A DNA stretch of 64,000 nucleotides. Origin: Micromonospora terminaliae (GTDB lineage Bacteria > Actinomycetota > Actinomycetes > Mycobacteriales > Micromonosporaceae). Each line of letters opens with the position of its first letter. Positions within the stretch are counted from its first letter, which is position 1. Shown here piece by piece: positions 29,082 to 37,107 of the stretch. The translations under genes and the position numbers were made by a program. The stretch is from contig NZ_CP045309.1 of assembly GCF_009671205.1 (NCBI RefSeq), positions 4,154,001 to 4,218,000 on the forward strand. The letters are read 5' to 3'. The notes under the pieces are model-generated. The model saw nothing but the letters and a program-made list of their open reading frames with translations. It had not been told where the DNA came from and ran no database searches.

Positions 29082-30188
29082 GTGGCCATCGATCCGAGCC
29101 AGTCCGACCGGCGCCGTCCGGCCGCGGCCGAGCAGGCGGTCTTCCGCCGCGGGACCGGCGCGGCCTCCGCGCCGGACCGGCTCCCGCTGGCGTACGTCCT
29201 GCCGCTGCCCGCGGAGGCCGACGCCGACGAGCTCACCGAATACCTGCGCGACCTGAGCCGGTGGGTGGACGTGATCGTCGTGGACGGGTCGCCGCCCGAG
29301 CGGTTCGCCCGGCACGCGGCCGCGTGGCGGGGGCTGGTGCGGCACGTCCCGCCCGATCCCGCCCTGCGCGGGCGCAACCGCCGGGCGCTCGGCGTGCTGA
29401 CCGGCGTCGCCCTGGCCCGCCACGAGCACGTGGTGATCGCCGGTGACGACGTCCGCTACGACCTGGCGGGGCTCCGCGCCGTGCACGGGCTGCTGGACCG
29501 GGTGGACCTGGTCCGGCCGCAGCACCATGTCGCACCGCTGCCCTGGCCCGCCTGGCGGGACACCGGCGGGACGCTGCTGCGCCGGGCGCTCGGCGGGGAC
29601 TCGGCGGGCACGCTCGCGGTGCGCCGGAGCACCTTCCTGGCCATGGGCGGCTACGACCCGGACGTGCTCGCCGGGAACCTGGAGCTGGTCCGGACGGTCC
29701 GCGCCTACGGCGGGGCCACGGCGAACCCGGCCTGGCTCTACGTCCGCCGGCTCCCGCCGGCCGCGGGGCGGCCGGTCGAGCCGGCGTACGACGAGCCGGC
29801 CCGGCCGGGGTGGCTGCTGGCCGCGCTGGCGGTGCTGCCGGCGGCGGCCGCGCTCGCCGCCCGCCGGCCGGGGCTGCTGCTGCACGCCGGTGTGGCGACG
29901 GTGGCCCTGGCGGAGCTCGGCCGGCGACGGGCGGGCGGAGCCCGGGTCTTCCCGGCGCACACCACGCTCGCGGCGCCGCTCTGGCTGCTGGGCCGCGGGG
30001 CCGGCGCCTGGTTCGCCGTGGGCCGGCGGCTGCGCGGCGGCGCGCCCGCCGGGCCGGCCGGTCAGGCCGCGCACTCCGTCCGGGCGCTGCGCCGGCGGCA
30101 CACCGAACGCCGGCCCGACGACCTGGTGCTCTGGGTGGAGACCGGCGCCGCGCCGGCACCGGTCCGGGCGGACCGGCTGCCGCACTGA
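29082..30188 (+). CDS. Glycosyltransferase family 2-like protein
   Basis: About 368-aa protein. The N-terminal domain resembles GT-A transferases: LAYVLPLPAEADADELTEYLRDL, VDVIVVDGSPPERF, and the metal-type acidic VVIAGDDVRYD. It is followed by DLVRPQHHVAPLPWPAW and two C-terminal hydrophobic stretches (LLAALAVLPAAAALAA and AAPLWLLGRGAGAWFAVG), suggesting a membrane-bound enzyme. Donor and acceptor are unknown; a cell-envelope glycan is likely. GTG 29082 after AGAGGGG fits the promoter 35 nt upstream; a TTG at 29025 would lie inside that promoter. Ends at a bidirectional terminator. Confidence 0.82.
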   Translation: MAIDPSQSDRRRPAAAEQAVFRRGTGAASAPDRLPLAYVLPLPAEADADELTEYLRDLSRWVDVIVVDGSPPERFARHAAAWRGLVRHVPPDPALRGRNRRALGVLTGVALARHEHVVIAGDDVRYDLAGLRAVHGLLDRVDLVRPQHHVAPLPWPAWRDTGGTLLRRALGGDSAGTLAVRRSTFLAMGGYDPDVLAGNLELVRTVRAYGGATANPAWLYVRRLPPAAGRPVEPAYDEPARPGWLLAALAVLPAAAALAARRPGLLLHAGVATVALAELGRRRAGGARVFPAHTTLAAPLWLLGRGAGAWFAVGRRLRGGAPAGPAGQAAHSVRALRRRHTERRPDDLVLWVETGAAPAPVRADRLPH

Positions 30189-30208
30189 GCCGGGGAGCCC
30201 GCACACGA

Positions 30209-30256
30209 CAGCTCGCGGCCACTCCCCGGCGTGCTGCCGGGAGTGGCCGCGAGCTG
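30209..30256. terminator. Bidirectional terminator between glycosyltransferase and DUF3618 genes
   Basis: Stem of about 21 bp (arm CAGCTCGCGGCCACTCCC) with one bulged C and a 5-nt loop, between two convergent genes. Confidence 0.8.
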
Positions 30257-30276
30257 CGGCGTACGGATGCCGGCGG

Positions 30277-30927
30277 TCAGTACCGCACCTGGTCGCGGGA
30301 CTGCTGCGCAGTGTCCTTGACGTCCTGCGCGGCCGACTTGGTGTCGTCCTTGACCGCGTGCACGGCGTCCTGGGCGGTGGCCTTCACCGACTCGGTGGCG
30401 TGCTGCGCGGGCTCCCGCAGCTCCTCCTTCAGCTCGCCGGCGACCTCGGTGAGCTTCTCCTTCACCACGCCGCCGTGCTCGGCCGCCTTCTCCTTGACCT
30501 GCGCGGCGACCTGCTGCTCGCGGCGGGTGGCCGGGATCAGCGAGGAGACCAGCATGCCGACGCCGAAGGCGATCACGCCGGCGGCGATCGGGTTGCCCTC
30601 GGACTTCTCCCGCAGCACCTGCGGCGCCCGCTGGGCGGCGTCGCCGACGGTGGAGGCGGCGGCGTGCGCCTTGTCGCCGACCGTGGACGCCGCCGAGGAG
30701 GCGTGGTCGCCCACCGAGTGGGCGGCGTGGCCGGTGCTGTGGCCGAGGTCCGATGCGGTTCCCATCACCTTGTCCTTCACATTCGTCAGCGCGCTGCGAA
30801 CGCGCTGCTTGCGGTCGTCGACGATGCGGCTCGGGCTGACCTTGTACGCCAGGGCGTCCACGTCCGAGCTCAGGTTGGTGCGCGTGGCTTCGATCTCGCG
30901 GCGGATCTGGTCGGGATCGGTGCTCAT
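30277..30927 (-). CDS. DUF3618 domain membrane-associated stress protein
   Basis: 216-aa protein beginning MSTDPDQIRREIEATRTNLSS, the DUF3618 signature. The region 60-105 is Ala/His-rich helical (TGHAAHSVGDHASSAASTVG), like LEA/YtxH-type proteins. One membrane helix follows (NPIAAGVIAFGVGMLVSSLI), then a Lys/Glu-rich amphipathic tail with KDDTKSAAQDVKDTAQQSRD. It probably stabilises the membrane in stress (inference). Third gene of an operon, overlapping the previous stop by ATGA; ends at the shared terminator. Confidence 0.9.
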   Translation of the reverse strand: MSTDPDQIRREIEATRTNLSSDVDALAYKVSPSRIVDDRKQRVRSALTNVKDKVMGTASDLGHSTGHAAHSVGDHASSAASTVGDKAHAAASTVGDAAQRAPQVLREKSEGNPIAAGVIAFGVGMLVSSLIPATRREQQVAAQVKEKAAEHGGVVKEKLTEVAGELKEELREPAQHATESVKATAQDAVHAVKDDTKSAAQDVKDTAQQSRDQVRY

Positions 30928-31388
30928 CGGTTGACTCCCTCCGGGTGCGGCTTGAGCGCGTCGGGGATGCGCTGCACGCTGTCGTTGGTCTGCTTGAGGC
31001 CGCGGATCCGCTCGGCGTTCTTCTTGCCCATCGAGTAGAGGACCGCGGCGACCACGGCCCAGATCACGGCCACGATCAGCGCGGCCAGGCCCGAATCCAT
31101 CACGTTGTCGAGGAACTGCCAGATCGCGATGGAGACGAAGAGCGCCACCATGTAGCCGCCGAAGCCGGCGCCGCCGAAGAGGCCGGCGGCCTTGCCCGCC
31201 TTCTTCCCCTCCTGGCGGATCTCGGCCTTGGCCAGCTCGACCTCCTGGCGCATCAGCGTGGAGAGGTCCGTGGTCACCTGGCGCATCAGCTCGCCGATGG
31301 AGCTGCTCCGGACCTCGTCCGCGGTGTGCTGCGCGCCCGGCGCGGTGTAGCCGGAGTCCAGTCCGGACCCCTGCGTCGGCATGCTCAT
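30924..31388 (-). CDS. Phage holin-like superfamily III (holin-X/DUF1469) membrane protein
   Basis: 154-aa protein. The cytoplasmic N-terminus has SSIGELMRQVTTDLSTLMRQEVELAKAEIRQE, the actinobacterial holin-X signature. Two membrane helices form a hairpin (GGYMVALFVSIAIWQFLDNV and LAALIVAVIWAVVAAVLYSM). Despite the name these are chromosomal envelope proteins, not phage lysis genes. ATG 31388 follows AGGGAGG. It overlaps the DUF3618 start by four bases, the usual operon partner. Confidence 0.92.
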   Translation of the reverse strand: MSMPTQGSGLDSGYTAPGAQHTADEVRSSSIGELMRQVTTDLSTLMRQEVELAKAEIRQEGKKAGKAAGLFGGAGFGGYMVALFVSIAIWQFLDNVMDSGLAALIVAVIWAVVAAVLYSMGKKNAERIRGLKQTNDSVQRIPDALKPHPEGVNR

Positions 31389-31419
31389 GCCGTCGCCTCC
31401 CTTCTGCCGGTCAGGCCGT

Positions 31420-32202
31420 TCACGGACGGTTGACGCCGCTCGACGGCACGCCCGGCAGCGGGTCGGTCCGGCTCGGCGGGGGCAGCGGCTGGCCGGTGCC
31501 ACCCTCCGGGTCGGCCCAGGTGTTCGGGGCGCCGCCACCCGGGTAGGTCGCGCCCGGCGCGGAGTAACCCGGGTCCGGCTCGGCGTACGTGCCGGGGGTC
31601 GGGTCGAGGTAGCCGCCCGGCGGCACCTGCTCCGGCACCGCCCGCGAGGTCGGGATGACCGCGGTCCGGTCCGGGTCGTACGACGGCTGCACGCCGTTGC
31701 CGTCGCCGATGGCCGCGATGTTGCGGGTCAGCCGGCCGGCCACCACGCCCAGGAGGGCGGCGCCGACCAGGAAGGTGCCCGGGTTGCGGCGGGCGTAGTT
31801 CTTCACCTCGTTGAGGAGGTCGCCCGGCTCGCGCTGCTCCAGCCAGCCGGCCACGCCGTGCACGCGGTCGGCGGCCTGGTGGGCCAGTTCGGTGACCGGG
31901 CCCGCGCTGCCGCCGTTCTGCGCCATCGAGCGCATCTCGTCGGCCAGCGAGCGCAGCCCGCTCGCCGCGCGCTGCTGCTGCTGGCTGGTCTGGGCGGTGA
32001 CCTGGTTGCGGGCCTCGCCGTAGAGGTTGCGGGCCTGGCGCTTGGCCTCGCCCACCACCTCCTGGCCCTGCTCCTTGGCGGTCTGCGCGACAGCGCCGCC
32101 CGCGTTGGCGGCCTCGTTGCCGACCTGGCGGGCCTGGTCACGGACCCCACCACCGTTGGTCGACTCGTACGTGCCGGAGGAGGATGGCAGATCGTAAGTC
32201 AT
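31420..32202 (-). CDS. Ala/Gln-rich helical protein with one membrane segment, first gene of DUF3618 operon
   Basis: 260-aa protein. Residues 20-110 form a long helical, Gln/Ala-rich region (QARQVGNEAANAGGAVAQTA), followed by an amphipathic part and one short membrane helix (TFLVGAALLGVVAGRLTRNI). The C-terminus is a Pro/Gly-rich disordered tail. It lacks a named domain I can recognise, but its order with holin-X and DUF3618 is typical in actinobacteria. ATG 32202 follows AAGGGACATC; the upstream extension would cross a leader hairpin. Confidence 0.87.
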   Translation of the reverse strand: MTYDLPSSSGTYESTNGGGVRDQARQVGNEAANAGGAVAQTAKEQGQEVVGEAKRQARNLYGEARNQVTAQTSQQQQRAASGLRSLADEMRSMAQNGGSAGPVTELAHQAADRVHGVAGWLEQREPGDLLNEVKNYARRNPGTFLVGAALLGVVAGRLTRNIAAIGDGNGVQPSYDPDRTAVIPTSRAVPEQVPPGGYLDPTPGTYAEPDPGYSAPGATYPGGGAPNTWADPEGGTGQPLPPPSRTDPLPGVPSSGVNRP

Positions 32203-32247
32203 GATGTCCCTTCCGCTCGGAACTCGTAGCGGTTGTGCTCGGGGGAT

Positions 32248-32271
32248 CACGCCGGCGTTGCTGCCGGCGTG
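32248..32271 (-). promoter_or_regulatory. Leader hairpin of the DUF3618 operon
   Basis: Perfect 9-bp stem CACGCCGGC/GCCGGCGTG with a 6-nt loop. It begins about 10 nt after the proposed -10 box, so it would form the very 5' end of the mRNA, possibly stabilising it. Confidence 0.5.
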
Positions 32272-32280
32272 TCGGAATCC

Positions 32281-32305
32281 CTACCCCCGGTGGCCGGGTC
32301 CATGC
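32281..32305 (-). promoter_or_regulatory. Weak SigB-like promoter of the DUF3618 operon
   Basis: Minus strand GCAT (32302-32305), 15-nt spacer, GGGTAG (32281-32286). The -10 equals that of the molybdoenzyme operon; the -35 fits only the relaxed GNNT form. Confidence 0.45.
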
Positions 32306-32400
32306 CTGATTCGTCATTTCTCTGCGGAGCTGCCCCGCGCCGGTCACACAATGGAGGGTCTGCCCGCCCGGGCGGCGGTGAGCTCACGGAGGTGACAGCG

Positions 32401-32883
32401 ATGGCACGTGACGTGCGCGGACGCGCCGCGGCCCGGTCCCGGCCGCCGATCCAGAAGGTCGCCCTCGCGGTGGCCGCCGTCTTCGTGCTGATCGGTGTGC
32501 TCGGCTTCGTCCCCGGCTTCACCACCCACTACGGCGACCTGAGGTTCGCCGGCCACCACTCCGAGGCCAAGCTGATCGGCCTGTTCCAGGTGTCGATCCT
32601 GCACAACCTGCTGCACCTGCTCTTCGGCCTGGCCGGCCTCGTGCTGGCCCGCCGGGTCGCCGGGGCGCGGCTGTTCCTGGCCGGTGGCGGCGCCGCCTAC
32701 CTGGGCCTCTGGCTGTACGGCTTCGGCATCGACCGGGAGACCGCCGCGAACTTCGTGCCGTTCAACGACGCCGACAACTGGCTGCACCTCTTCCTCGGCT
32801 TCGGCATGCTGGCGCTGGGTCTGCTGCTCAACAACCAGGTGGGCACCGGCGGGCGGCTGGACAGCCCCCTCGACCGGCCCTGA
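32401..32883 (+). CDS. DUF4383 membrane protein
   Basis: 160-aa protein with four membrane helices: VALAVAAVFVLIGVLGFVPG, LFQVSILHNLLHLLFGLAGL, a third at about 95-115 and LGFGMLALGLLLNN. The conserved HNLLHLLFG and DNWLHLFLGFGML motifs with paired histidines identify DUF4383. Function is unknown; it is common next to DUF3618/DUF6766 genes in actinobacteria. ATG 32401 follows CACGGAGGTGACAGCG. It is divergent from the DUF3618 operon. Confidence 0.92.
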   Translation: MARDVRGRAAARSRPPIQKVALAVAAVFVLIGVLGFVPGFTTHYGDLRFAGHHSEAKLIGLFQVSILHNLLHLLFGLAGLVLARRVAGARLFLAGGGAAYLGLWLYGFGIDRETAANFVPFNDADNWLHLFLGFGMLALGLLLNNQVGTGGRLDSPLDRP

Positions 32884-32934
32884 CCAGCACCGTCACCCGT
32901 TCGAGCGGCGTCGGCCGCGACACACCGGGCCCGC

Positions 32935-32960
32935 GTTTGCCCGCTCCGCGCCTGGGGCAC
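32935..32960 (+). promoter_or_regulatory. SigB-like promoter of DUF6766 gene
   Basis: GTTT (32935-32938), 16-nt spacer, GGGCAC (32955-32960), about 48 nt before ATG 33008. Same boxes and spacing as the glsB copy 1 promoter. Confidence 0.6.
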
Positions 32961-33007
32961 CAGGACCACCACGGGGAGTGACCCCGGTGGGACGAGGAGG
33001 TCCGGCG

Positions 33008-33667
33008 ATGCCACGGTGGTTGCGGGACAACGCGCTCACGGTCGCCATGCTCGGCGCGTTCGCGATCTTTTTGGTGTTACAGAGCGTGTTCGGCTGGCAC
33101 GTGCACAACGAGGAGCTGGCCGAGAACGGCGCCGCGCCGCTGAGCTGGTGGGCGTACCTGGGCACCGGGCACTTCGCCGAGGCCGTCTTCGAGAACTGGG
33201 AGTCGGAGTTCCTCCAGATGGGCGGCTACGTGCTGCTCACCGCGTACCTGGTGCAGAGGGGCTCGGCCGAGTCGAAGCCGGAGGGCCAGACGGACCGGCC
33301 CGAGGACGACCCGCGGCACGCGAAGCCGGACTCCCCGTGGCCGGTGCGGGCCGGCGGCCTGCCGCTGGTGGTCTACCGGAACAGCCTCTCCATCGCACTG
33401 CTCATGATCTTCGCGGGCTCGTTCCTGGGGCACCTGTTCGGCGGCGTGGCCGCCTACAACGAGGAGCAGGCACTGCAGAGCGGGGCCGCCCCGATCGGCG
33501 CCTGGCAGTTCCTCGGCACCAGCGACTTCTGGTTCCAGTCGATGCAGAACTGGCAGAGCGAGTTCCTCGCCGTGGGCGTGCTCATCCTGCTCAGCATCGT
33601 GCTGCGCCAGCACGCCAGCCCCGAGTCCAAGCCGGTCACCGCGGCACACGCCGAGACCGGCGCGTAG
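33008..33667 (+). CDS. DUF6766 membrane protein with internal duplication
   Basis: 219-aa protein with four membrane helices. Residues about 5-85 and 122-210 are two copies of one unit: in each a helix is followed by NEE, then GAAP...W..LGT..F, then W.SEFL and a second helix ending in SKP or ESKP. A charged linker (EGQTDRPEDDPRHAK) joins them. Function is unknown. ATG 33008 follows GAGGAGGTCCGGCG. The gene has its own SigB-like promoter. Confidence 0.88.
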   Translation: MPRWLRDNALTVAMLGAFAIFLVLQSVFGWHVHNEELAENGAAPLSWWAYLGTGHFAEAVFENWESEFLQMGGYVLLTAYLVQRGSAESKPEGQTDRPEDDPRHAKPDSPWPVRAGGLPLVVYRNSLSIALLMIFAGSFLGHLFGGVAAYNEEQALQSGAAPIGAWQFLGTSDFWFQSMQNWQSEFLAVGVLILLSIVLRQHASPESKPVTAAHAETGA

Positions 33668-33676
33668 GGGCCGGCC

Positions 33677-34126
33677 TCAGGCGGCGACCGGGAGCCGCTT
33701 GGCGAAGCAGACGCTGTACGGGTTGTCGACGTACTCGCCGTACACCGGGATCGGCTGGTAGCCGCAGGACCGGTAGAGGCCGATGGCGGCCGGGAGGTAG
33801 GTGCCGGTCTCCAGGCAGACGGTGGTGTGCCCCTGCCGGAACGCCAGCTCCTCCAGGGCGGCCAGCAGCTGCCGGGCGATGCCCCGCCCCCGGTACGCCG
33901 GGCGGACGTACATCCGCTTCAGCTCGCCGGTGTCGGCGTCGAGCGCCTGGAGGCCGCCGCAGGCGACCGCCCGGCCACCCTCGACCACCGCCAGGTAGCG
34001 GATGTCGTCGTGGGTGACCGTGGCCTGCCCGTCCAGGCCGCCGTCGGCCTCGCGCAGCTCGCGCTGCTGGGCGACGACCAGGGCGGCGATCTCGGGATCG
34101 GTGGCGGGACGGGATTCGATCAGCAT
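33677..34126 (-). CDS. GNAT-family N-acetyltransferase
   Basis: 149-aa acetyltransferase. The acetyl-CoA loop is VRPAYRGRGIARQLL (R/Q-x-x-G-x-G/A), preceded by ELKRMYV and followed by TVCLETGTYLPAAIGLYRSCGY, which is typical of GNATs of the YhfO/PhnO type. ATG 34126 gives the standard N-terminus (LIESRPATDPEI); an in-frame GTG at 34183 is possible. The substrate is unknown. It lies between DUF6766 (convergent) and obg. Confidence 0.88.
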   Translation of the reverse strand: MLIESRPATDPEIAALVVAQQRELREADGGLDGQATVTHDDIRYLAVVEGGRAVACGGLQALDADTGELKRMYVRPAYRGRGIARQLLAALEELAFRQGHTTVCLETGTYLPAAIGLYRSCGYQPIPVYGEYVDNPYSVCFAKRLPVAA

Positions 34127-34196
34127 CCCGTCACGGTAGGTCGACCGGATTTCACGGAGGTTTCCGGCCAACGTCCCGAACACGGATGGAGCGGAA

Positions 34197-35660
34197 CTAG
34201 TCCCAGTCCTCGTCGTCGGCGTCGTCCTGCGGGGCGGCCGCCTCCAGCTCGTCCTCCGGGCGCACCCGGCGCGCCTTGCGGGCGGCCAGCCGCTCGGCGG
34301 CGGAGGCCCGGGCCGACTTGTCCTCCAACCGGACGTCGGTGCCCCGGTTGCCGGGGACGAAGTCGACCCCGGCGTAGAGGGTCGGCTGCCAGTCGAACTC
34401 CCGGTCGCCGATCCGGACCAGGTCGCCCGCCTGCGCGCCGGCCTTGGCCAGCTTCTCCTCCACGCCGAGCCGGGCCAGCCGGTCGGCCAGGTAGCCCACG
34501 GCCTCGTCGTTGTCGAAGTTGGTCTGCTTGACCCAGCGCTCCGGGCGGTTGCCCCGGACGGTGAAGGACCCGTCCTCCTCGGCCTCGATGGTGAAGCCGG
34601 TGTCGTCGACCGCCCTGGGGCGGAGCACGATCCGGGTCGGCTCGGCCGGCGGCGCGGCGCGGCGCGACTCGTCGACCAGCTCGGCCATCGCGTACGTCAG
34701 CTCCCGCAGCCCCTCACGGGTGGCCGTGGAGACGTCGAACACCCGGAAGCCGCGGGCCTCCAGGTCGGGCCGGACGATGTCGGCGAGGTCCCGTCCGTCC
34801 GGCACGTCGATCTTGTTGAGCGCCACGAGTCGGGGGCGGTCGGCCAGACCGCCGTACTGCGACAGCTCGGACTCGATGGCGTCGATGTCGGCGAGCGGGT
34901 CCCGGCCCGGCTCCAGCGTCGCCGTGTCGACCACGTGCACCAGCACGGCGCACCGCTCGACGTGGCGGAGGAACTCCAGGCCCAGGCCCCTGCCGGTGGC
35001 CGCGCCCGGGATGAGCCCCGGCACGTCGGCGACCGTGAAGGTGTGGTTGTCCACCCGGACGACGCCCAGGTTGGGCACGAGCGTGGTGAACGGGTAGTCG
35101 GCGATCTTCGGCTTGGCCGCGGAGATCACCGAGATCAGCGAGGACTTGCCCGCCGACGGGAAGCCCACCAGGCCGACGTCGGCGACGCTCTTCAGCTCCA
35201 GCACCACGTCGAGCCGGTCGCCGGGCTCACCCAGCTCGGCGAAGCCGGGAGCCTTGCGCCGGGCGTTGGCCAGCGAGGCGTTGCCCCGGCCGCCGCGGCC
35301 GCCCCGGGCCGCCTCGAAGGTCGTGCCCACACCCACCAGGTCGGCCAGCACCTCACCGTCGAGGGTCTGCACCACGGTGCCGTTCGGCACCTTGATGACC
35401 AGGTCGCGGCCGTTGGCCCCGTCCCGGTTCGAGCCGGCGCCGCCCTTGCCGTTCTCGGCCTTCATGTGCGGCCGGAAGTGGAAGTCGAGCAGCGTGGTCA
35501 CCTGCGGGTCGACGACCAGCGAGACGCTGCCGCCGTGGCCGCCGTTGCCGCCGTCGGGGCCGCCGAAGGGCTTGAACTTCTCCCGGTGGATGGAGACACA
35601 GCCGTGCCCGCCGTCGCCGGCCTGCATGTGCAGGACGACCCGGTCAACGAACGTCGTCAC
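34197..35660 (-). CDS. obg: GTPase Obg (50S assembly/stress GTPase)
   Basis: 487-aa protein with the three Obg parts: Gly-rich Obg domain ([20 protein letters not shown], about 11-30), central G domain ([28 protein letters not shown]), and C-terminal OCT domain ([20 protein letters not shown]), with an acidic tail. It binds the large subunit and, in streptomycetes, affects differentiation. GTG 35660 follows GGAAGGA. Downstream of rplU-rpmA as in most bacteria, but a hairpin separates it from rpmA. Confidence 0.98.
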   Translation of the reverse strand: MTTFVDRVVLHMQAGDGGHGCVSIHREKFKPFGGPDGGNGGHGGSVSLVVDPQVTTLLDFHFRPHMKAENGKGGAGSNRDGANGRDLVIKVPNGTVVQTLDGEVLADLVGVGTTFEAARGGRGGRGNASLANARRKAPGFAELGEPGDRLDVVLELKSVADVGLVGFPSAGKSSLISVISAAKPKIADYPFTTLVPNLGVVRVDNHTFTVADVPGLIPGAATGRGLGLEFLRHVERCAVLVHVVDTATLEPGRDPLADIDAIESELSQYGGLADRPRLVALNKIDVPDGRDLADIVRPDLEARGFRVFDVSTATREGLRELTYAMAELVDESRRAAPPAEPTRIVLRPRAVDDTGFTIEAEEDGSFTVRGNRPERWVKQTNFDNDEAVGYLADRLARLGVEEKLAKAGAQAGDLVRIGDREFDWQPTLYAGVDFVPGNRGTDVRLEDKSARASAAERLAARKARRVRPEDELEAAAPQDDADDEDWD

Positions 35661-35702
35661 GACGCAATCCTTCCAGCGGGCACGCCCGCGCGTGAGAAAA
35701 GA

Positions 35703-35740
35703 CGAAGCGGGCCGGGACACGAGGTCCGCGGCCCGCTTCG
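35703..35740 (-). terminator. Hairpin between rpmA and obg
   Basis: 11-bp stem CGAAGCGGGCC/GGCCCGCTTCG followed on the minus strand by TCTTTTCTC, a relatively T-rich tail. It may partly end the rplU-rpmA transcript before obg. Confidence 0.75.
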
Positions 35741-35748
35741 CCGGAAAA

Positions 35749-36003
35749 CTACTGCTGCGGCACGATGCTGACGGTCTTGCGACCGCGCTTGGTGCCGAAC
35801 TGGACCGAGCCGGCGGCCAGCGCGAACAGCGTGTCGTCGCCGCCACGGCCGACCAGGTCACCGGGGTGGAACTTGGTGCCACGCTGACGGATGAGGATCT
35901 CACCCGCGCTGACGACCTGACCACCGAAGCGCTTCACGCCGAGCCGCTGGGCCGCGGAGTCGCGACCGTTACGCGAGCTGGACGCACCCTTTTTGTGAGC
36001 CAT
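35749..36003 (-). CDS. rpmA: 50S ribosomal protein L27
   Basis: 84-aa protein starting [21 protein letters not shown], the L27 signature, with [20 protein letters not shown] in the middle. The N-terminus reaches the peptidyl-transferase centre. There is no Firmicutes-type N-terminal cleavage extension. 11 bp behind rplU and co-transcribed with it. Confidence 0.98.
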   Translation of the reverse strand: MAHKKGASSSRNGRDSAAQRLGVKRFGGQVVSAGEILIRQRGTKFHPGDLVGRGGDDTLFALAAGSVQFGTKRGRKTVSIVPQQ

Positions 36004-36014
36004 TGGAGGACGAC

Positions 36015-36329
36015 CTACTTCCCGCTGGAGATGCCGGTCACCTTGACCTGGGTCAGCGGCTGGCGGTGACCCTGGCGCTTGTGGTAGCCGGTCTTGTTCT
36101 TGAACTTGTGGATCCGGATCTTCGGGCCCTTGGTGTGCGCGGCGATCTCGCCGGACACCGCGACCTTGGCAAGCTTCGCCGCGTCGGTCACCAGGTCGTC
36201 ACCGTCGACGAGGAGCACCGCGGTGAGCTTCACCGCGTCACCGGGGGCACCGGTGAGCTTCTCGACCTCGATCACGTCGCCCTCGGCGACCTTGTACTGC
36301 TTGCCGCCGGTCTTGACGATCGCGTACAT
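36015..36329 (-). CDS. rplU: 50S ribosomal protein L21
   Basis: 104-aa 23S rRNA-binding protein. It begins [20 protein letters not shown] and ends [24 protein letters not shown] ([15 protein letters not shown]), the L21 signatures. ATG 36329 follows GGAGG-rich sequence (CCGCCTCCG on the plus strand); a longer frame is rejected. First gene of the rplU-rpmA unit with an upstream promoter and leader hairpin. Confidence 0.98.
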   Translation of the reverse strand: MYAIVKTGGKQYKVAEGDVIEVEKLTGAPGDAVKLTAVLLVDGDDLVTDAAKLAKVAVSGEIAAHTKGPKIRIHKFKNKTGYHKRQGHRQPLTQVKVTGISSGK

Positions 36330-36448
36330 CGGAGGCGGACTCCCTGTCGTTGAGGCTGCTGGCGTCTTCACCCACCGTTACCGGTCGGTCGTTCCCACGG
36401 CGTCTCGCCGGGAGCCGTGACACCGGCGGCGCGGGCACGCGGGAACTC

Positions 36449-36503
36449 GGCACACCAAAGTGCGCCGCAGGCAAGCGTACGCCATACCCGGCCCGCCACC
36501 CAA
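36449..36503 (-). promoter_or_regulatory. rplU promoter and leader hairpin
   Basis: Minus strand -35 TTGGGT (36498-36503), 18-nt spacer, -10 TACGCT (36474-36479). The transcript would begin with the hairpin GGCGCAC-TTTG-GTGTGCC (36449-36466), a possible autoregulatory ribosomal-protein leader. Confidence 0.55.
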
Positions 36504-36516
36504 ACCGGGCCGCCCG

Positions 36517-36990
36517 TCAGGCCGGACAGAGCTCGTCGAGCCGCCCCTGGAGGCGGTCGAACTCCGCCTCGTCGATCGCCTGCACGTCGGTGCCGAGCCC
36601 GCCCACCTCGGTGGCCAGGTCCGCCAGCAGCGTACGCAGCCGCGGGTCGGTCGCCTGCCCGGACTGCTCCCGCAGCGTGTCCCGCCAGCCCGCGAGGGCC
36701 GTCTCCGCGTCCTTCCGGGCGGCGTCCGCGGTCTTACGGTCACCGCGGCCCGTGGCGCGCAGCATCTCGGCCAGCTTGAACACGTACGTCTGCACGGCGG
36801 CGGAGCCGGCCTGCTTCGCACGCGCGCAGACACCCGGGTCCCCGGTGGCCGTCGGGGCCGGTGTGGCCGCCGTGGGCGGTGGGGCCGGTGAGGCAAAGCC
36901 CACCGCGAAGGGGTCCTCGCCCCGGTCGGCGCAGCCCGCGCCGGCCAGCAGGACCCCGGTCAGCGCGGTGACCACGAACACCCGACGCAT
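36517..36990 (-). CDS. Small secreted lipoprotein
   Basis: 157-aa lipoprotein: signal MRRVFVVTALTGVLLAGAGC with the lipid-modified Cys at 20. A Pro/Ala/Thr linker (SPAPPPTAATPAPTATG) follows, then a helical domain of about 100 residues (TYVFKLAEMLRATGRGDRKT) ending in a Cys. Two cysteines (about 55 and 155) could form a disulphide. I do not recognise the domain. It is between rne and rplU; in mycobacteria this gap also holds small extra genes. Strong GGAGGGAGGAG ribosome site. Confidence 0.85.
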   Translation of the reverse strand: MRRVFVVTALTGVLLAGAGCADRGEDPFAVGFASPAPPPTAATPAPTATGDPGVCARAKQAGSAAVQTYVFKLAEMLRATGRGDRKTADAARKDAETALAGWRDTLREQSGQATDPRLRTLLADLATEVGGLGTDVQAIDEAEFDRLQGRLDELCPA

Positions 36991-37040
36991 GTCTCCTCCC
37001 TCCGGAGCCGGCCGTCCCGACCGGGGGTCGACGGAGACGG

Positions 37041-37083
37041 CAGGGCCCCTGCCCCGGACTCTGTTGCCGGTGCAGGGGCCCTG
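37041..37083 (-). terminator. Terminator of rne
   Basis: 12-bp stem CAGGGCCCCTGC/GCAGGGGCCCTG with a 19-nt loop, 25 bp after the rne stop. Confidence 0.75.
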
Positions 37084-37107
37084 TCAAACGCCGTGCAGGT
37101 CAGCGGC

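Noticed and set aside
24296..29446. Very long plus-strand open frame (over 1700 codons)
   Set aside because: It lies antisense to five well-supported genes, has a low-complexity Arg/Gly/Val/His-rich translation and no ribosome site. It is a GC-bias shadow of the molybdoenzyme operon.
30924..31388. Phage holin, suggesting a prophage
   Set aside because: The holin-X/DUF1469 protein is a chromosomal actinobacterial envelope protein; no phage genes surround it.
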